NCBI GenBank assembly: GCA_945787265.1
Contig: CALZHS010000098.1
Coordinates: 1 to 16,498, forward strand
Direction: 5' to 3'
Length of the DNA: 16,498 nt
DNA from: an uncultured Gammaproteobacteria bacterium
GTDB taxonomy: Bacteria; Pseudomonadota; Gammaproteobacteria; GCA-001735895
Notes under the pieces: model-generated
Told to the model about the DNA's origin: nothing
What the model saw: only the letters and a program-made list of their open reading frames with translations
Database searches by the model: none
In this document: positions 15,200-16,498 of the stretch, one piece after another
Layout of the letters: each line of letters begins with the position of its first letter
How positions within the stretch are numbered: position 1 is the first letter of the stretch
Program-made: the position numbers and the translations under genes

Positions 15200-16132
15200 A
15201 TGCTCGCTTTAGAAATCTCCAATCTCCACAAGACTTACGCCAGCGGTCTGCAGGCCCTCAAGGGTATCGACCTGCAGGTTGAAAAAGGCGATTTCTTTGC
15301 GTTACTGGGACCTAATGGAGCCGGTAAATCGACCTGCATCGGCATTATCTCGGGCCTCATCAACAAGACCAGCGGTAGCGTCAGGATATTTGGCCACTCC
15401 ATCGACGAGGAATTTATCGTTGCCAAGTCATATCTGGGCTCGGTGCCGCAGGAGTTTAATTTCAATACCTTCGAACCGGTCGAGGAAATTGTTATTAACC
15501 AGGCGGGTTACTACGGCGTAACCGCACGCATCGCGCGCCAGCAGACCGAGCATTATTTAAAGCAGCTCGGACTCTGGCAGCATCGCCGCTCGCAGGCTCG
15601 ACGCCTGTCGGGGGGCATGAAGCGTCGCCTGATGATTGCCCGCGCGCTGGTGCACAAACCACAGCTTCTAATCCTCGATGAACCGACCGCGGGGGTCGAT
15701 ATCGAGTTACGGCGCTCGATGTGGGATTTCCTCGAGCAAATCAACGACCAGGGCACCACCATAATCCTGACCACGCACTACCTCGAGGAAGCGGAGCGCA
15801 TGTGCCGCAATATTGCCATCATTGACGAGGGCAATATCATCCAGAACACCAGCATGAAACTGCTGCTGAAACAGTTAAACAGTGAAACCTTTGTGCTGTA
15901 CCTGCGTGGCGACCTGGAGCAGTTACCGCAGTTGCCAAGCTTTGACAATATTACCCGGCTCGATCATCACAGTATCGAGGTTGAAGTGCCGGAAAATCTC
16001 TCGATCTCCGATTTGACGCGCGAGCTCGAAGCACAGGGTATCGTCGTTGAACGCATGCGTAACAAGGTTAACCGACTCGAAGAGTTATTCGTCAAGCTAA
16101 CCACCAAGACCGACCAGGTCGGCGCTGCCTGA
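15200..16132 (+). CDS. yadG: ABC transporter ATP-binding protein, YadG type
   Basis: The ATPase of an ABC-2 type exporter, 310 residues (E. coli YadG has 308). It shows Walker A GPNGAGKST at 37-45, the Q-loop Gln84 in SVPQEFNFN, the signature LSGGM at 136-140, Walker B LLILDEP at 156-162, and the switch His193 in TTHYLEEAERM. The region after about residue 215 is the extra C-terminal domain found in this subfamily. The frame stays open upstream into the antiporter gene on the other strand, but the ATG at 15200 is right for the family. Its stop overlaps the start of the permease gene by one base (TGATG), a sign of translational coupling. The substrate of YadGH-type exporters is not firmly known, so the symbol is by resemblance. 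Confidence 0.93.
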   Translation: MLALEISNLHKTYASGLQALKGIDLQVEKGDFFALLGPNGAGKSTCIGIISGLINKTSGSVRIFGHSIDEEFIVAKSYLGSVPQEFNFNTFEPVEEIVINQAGYYGVTARIARQQTEHYLKQLGLWQHRRSQARRLSGGMKRRLMIARALVHKPQLLILDEPTAGVDIELRRSMWDFLEQINDQGTTIILTTHYLEEAERMCRNIAIIDEGNIIQNTSMKLLLKQLNSETFVLYLRGDLEQLPQLPSFDNITRLDHHSIEVEVPENLSISDLTRELEAQGIVVERMRNKVNRLEELFVKLTTKTDQVGAA

Positions 16133-16498
16133 TGCTGCGCCAGTTCTGGATTGCCTACCTGACCATAATCCGCAAGGAAATCCTGCGGTTTACCCGTATC
16201 TGGGTGCAAACCATTATCCCGCCGGTGGTGATGGTAGCGCTTTATTTCATTATTTTCGGTAACCTGATCGGACAGAAAATCGGCGAAATGGACGGTATGC
16301 TTTACGTTGATTTCATCATGCCGGGGCTGGTAATGATGTCGATTATTACCAACTCGTATACCAATGTCGTGTCGTCGTTTTACGGTGCCAAGTACTCGCG
16401 ACATATCGAAGAAATACAGATCGCACCGGTGCCCGACCTGGTTATCCTGCTGGGATTCATGACCGGTGGCATGGCGCGCGGGATCAGCGTTGGCATCG
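16132..16498 (+). CDS. yadH: ABC-2 type permease, YadH-like (5' part)
   Basis: The frame starts at ATG 16132, overlapping the ATPase stop by one base, and runs off the window end after 122 codons. The translated part begins MLRQFWIAYLTIIRKEILRF, has a first membrane helix near TIIPPVVMVALYFIIFGNLIG, the YVDFIMPGLVMMSIITNSY segment with a second helix, and a cytoplasmic loop SSFYGAKYSRHIEEIQIAP that is typical of ABC-2 permeases and contacts the ATPase. A third helix begins before the window ends. Together with the preceding gene it makes a complete exporter pair. Confidence 0.93.
   Translation, partial: MLRQFWIAYLTIIRKEILRFTRIWVQTIIPPVVMVALYFIIFGNLIGQKIGEMDGMLYVDFIMPGLVMMSIITNSYTNVVSSFYGAKYSRHIEEIQIAPVPDLVILLGFMTGGMARGISVGI

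Overview
The window is a compact, mostly coding piece of a gammaproteobacterial chromosome. The evidence is the gene order aroQ-accB-accC-prmA followed by a DUF3426 gene and dusB-fis-purH-purD, which is a familiar block in Pseudomonas-like Gammaproteobacteria, plus a linked PhoP/PhoQ-like two-component system and a YadG/YadH-type ABC exporter. No genus can be named from the sequence alone. No rRNA, tRNA, CRISPR array, insertion sequence or phage gene was seen.

Left part (1-10568, all + strand): the 3' end of a TlpA/ResA-like thioredoxin gene, then aroQ (shikimate pathway), accB and accC (the biotin carrier and biotin carboxylase of acetyl-CoA carboxylase), prmA (L11 methyltransferase), and a zinc-ribbon/DUF3426 single-pass membrane protein. 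A SulP anion transporter with a STAS domain and an unusual cysteine-containing tail comes next. It sits between the DUF3426 gene and dusB, where many relatives have no transporter. dusB-fis, purH and purD follow. dusB starts 5 bases after the transporter stop, so the dusB-fis transcript must be driven from within or upstream of the transporter gene.

Middle (10569-11164): an AT-rich spacer with a good -10 box precedes a 66-residue zinc-ribbon protein. After it comes a 42-residue small membrane protein candidate with a clear ribosome binding site, too short for routine gene calling.

Right part (11165-15064, all - strand): reading in the direction of transcription, a short CPA2 cation/proton antiporter, a secreted glycine-zipper envelope protein, a PhoP-like response regulator and a PhoQ-like sensor kinase. 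The response regulator is broken. Compared with PhoP, 16 codons (net 47 bases) are missing from the DNA-binding domain and the remaining C-terminus lies in another frame, while the partner kinase looks complete. This is the most notable observation in the window. From 15200 to the end, on the + strand, is a YadG-like ATPase and the first 122 codons of its YadH-like permease.

I did not find a convincing previously undescribed multi-gene system. The items worth following are the disrupted regulator, the two small proteins, the transporter inserted in the dusB-fis block, and the glycine-zipper gene linked to the two-component genes.
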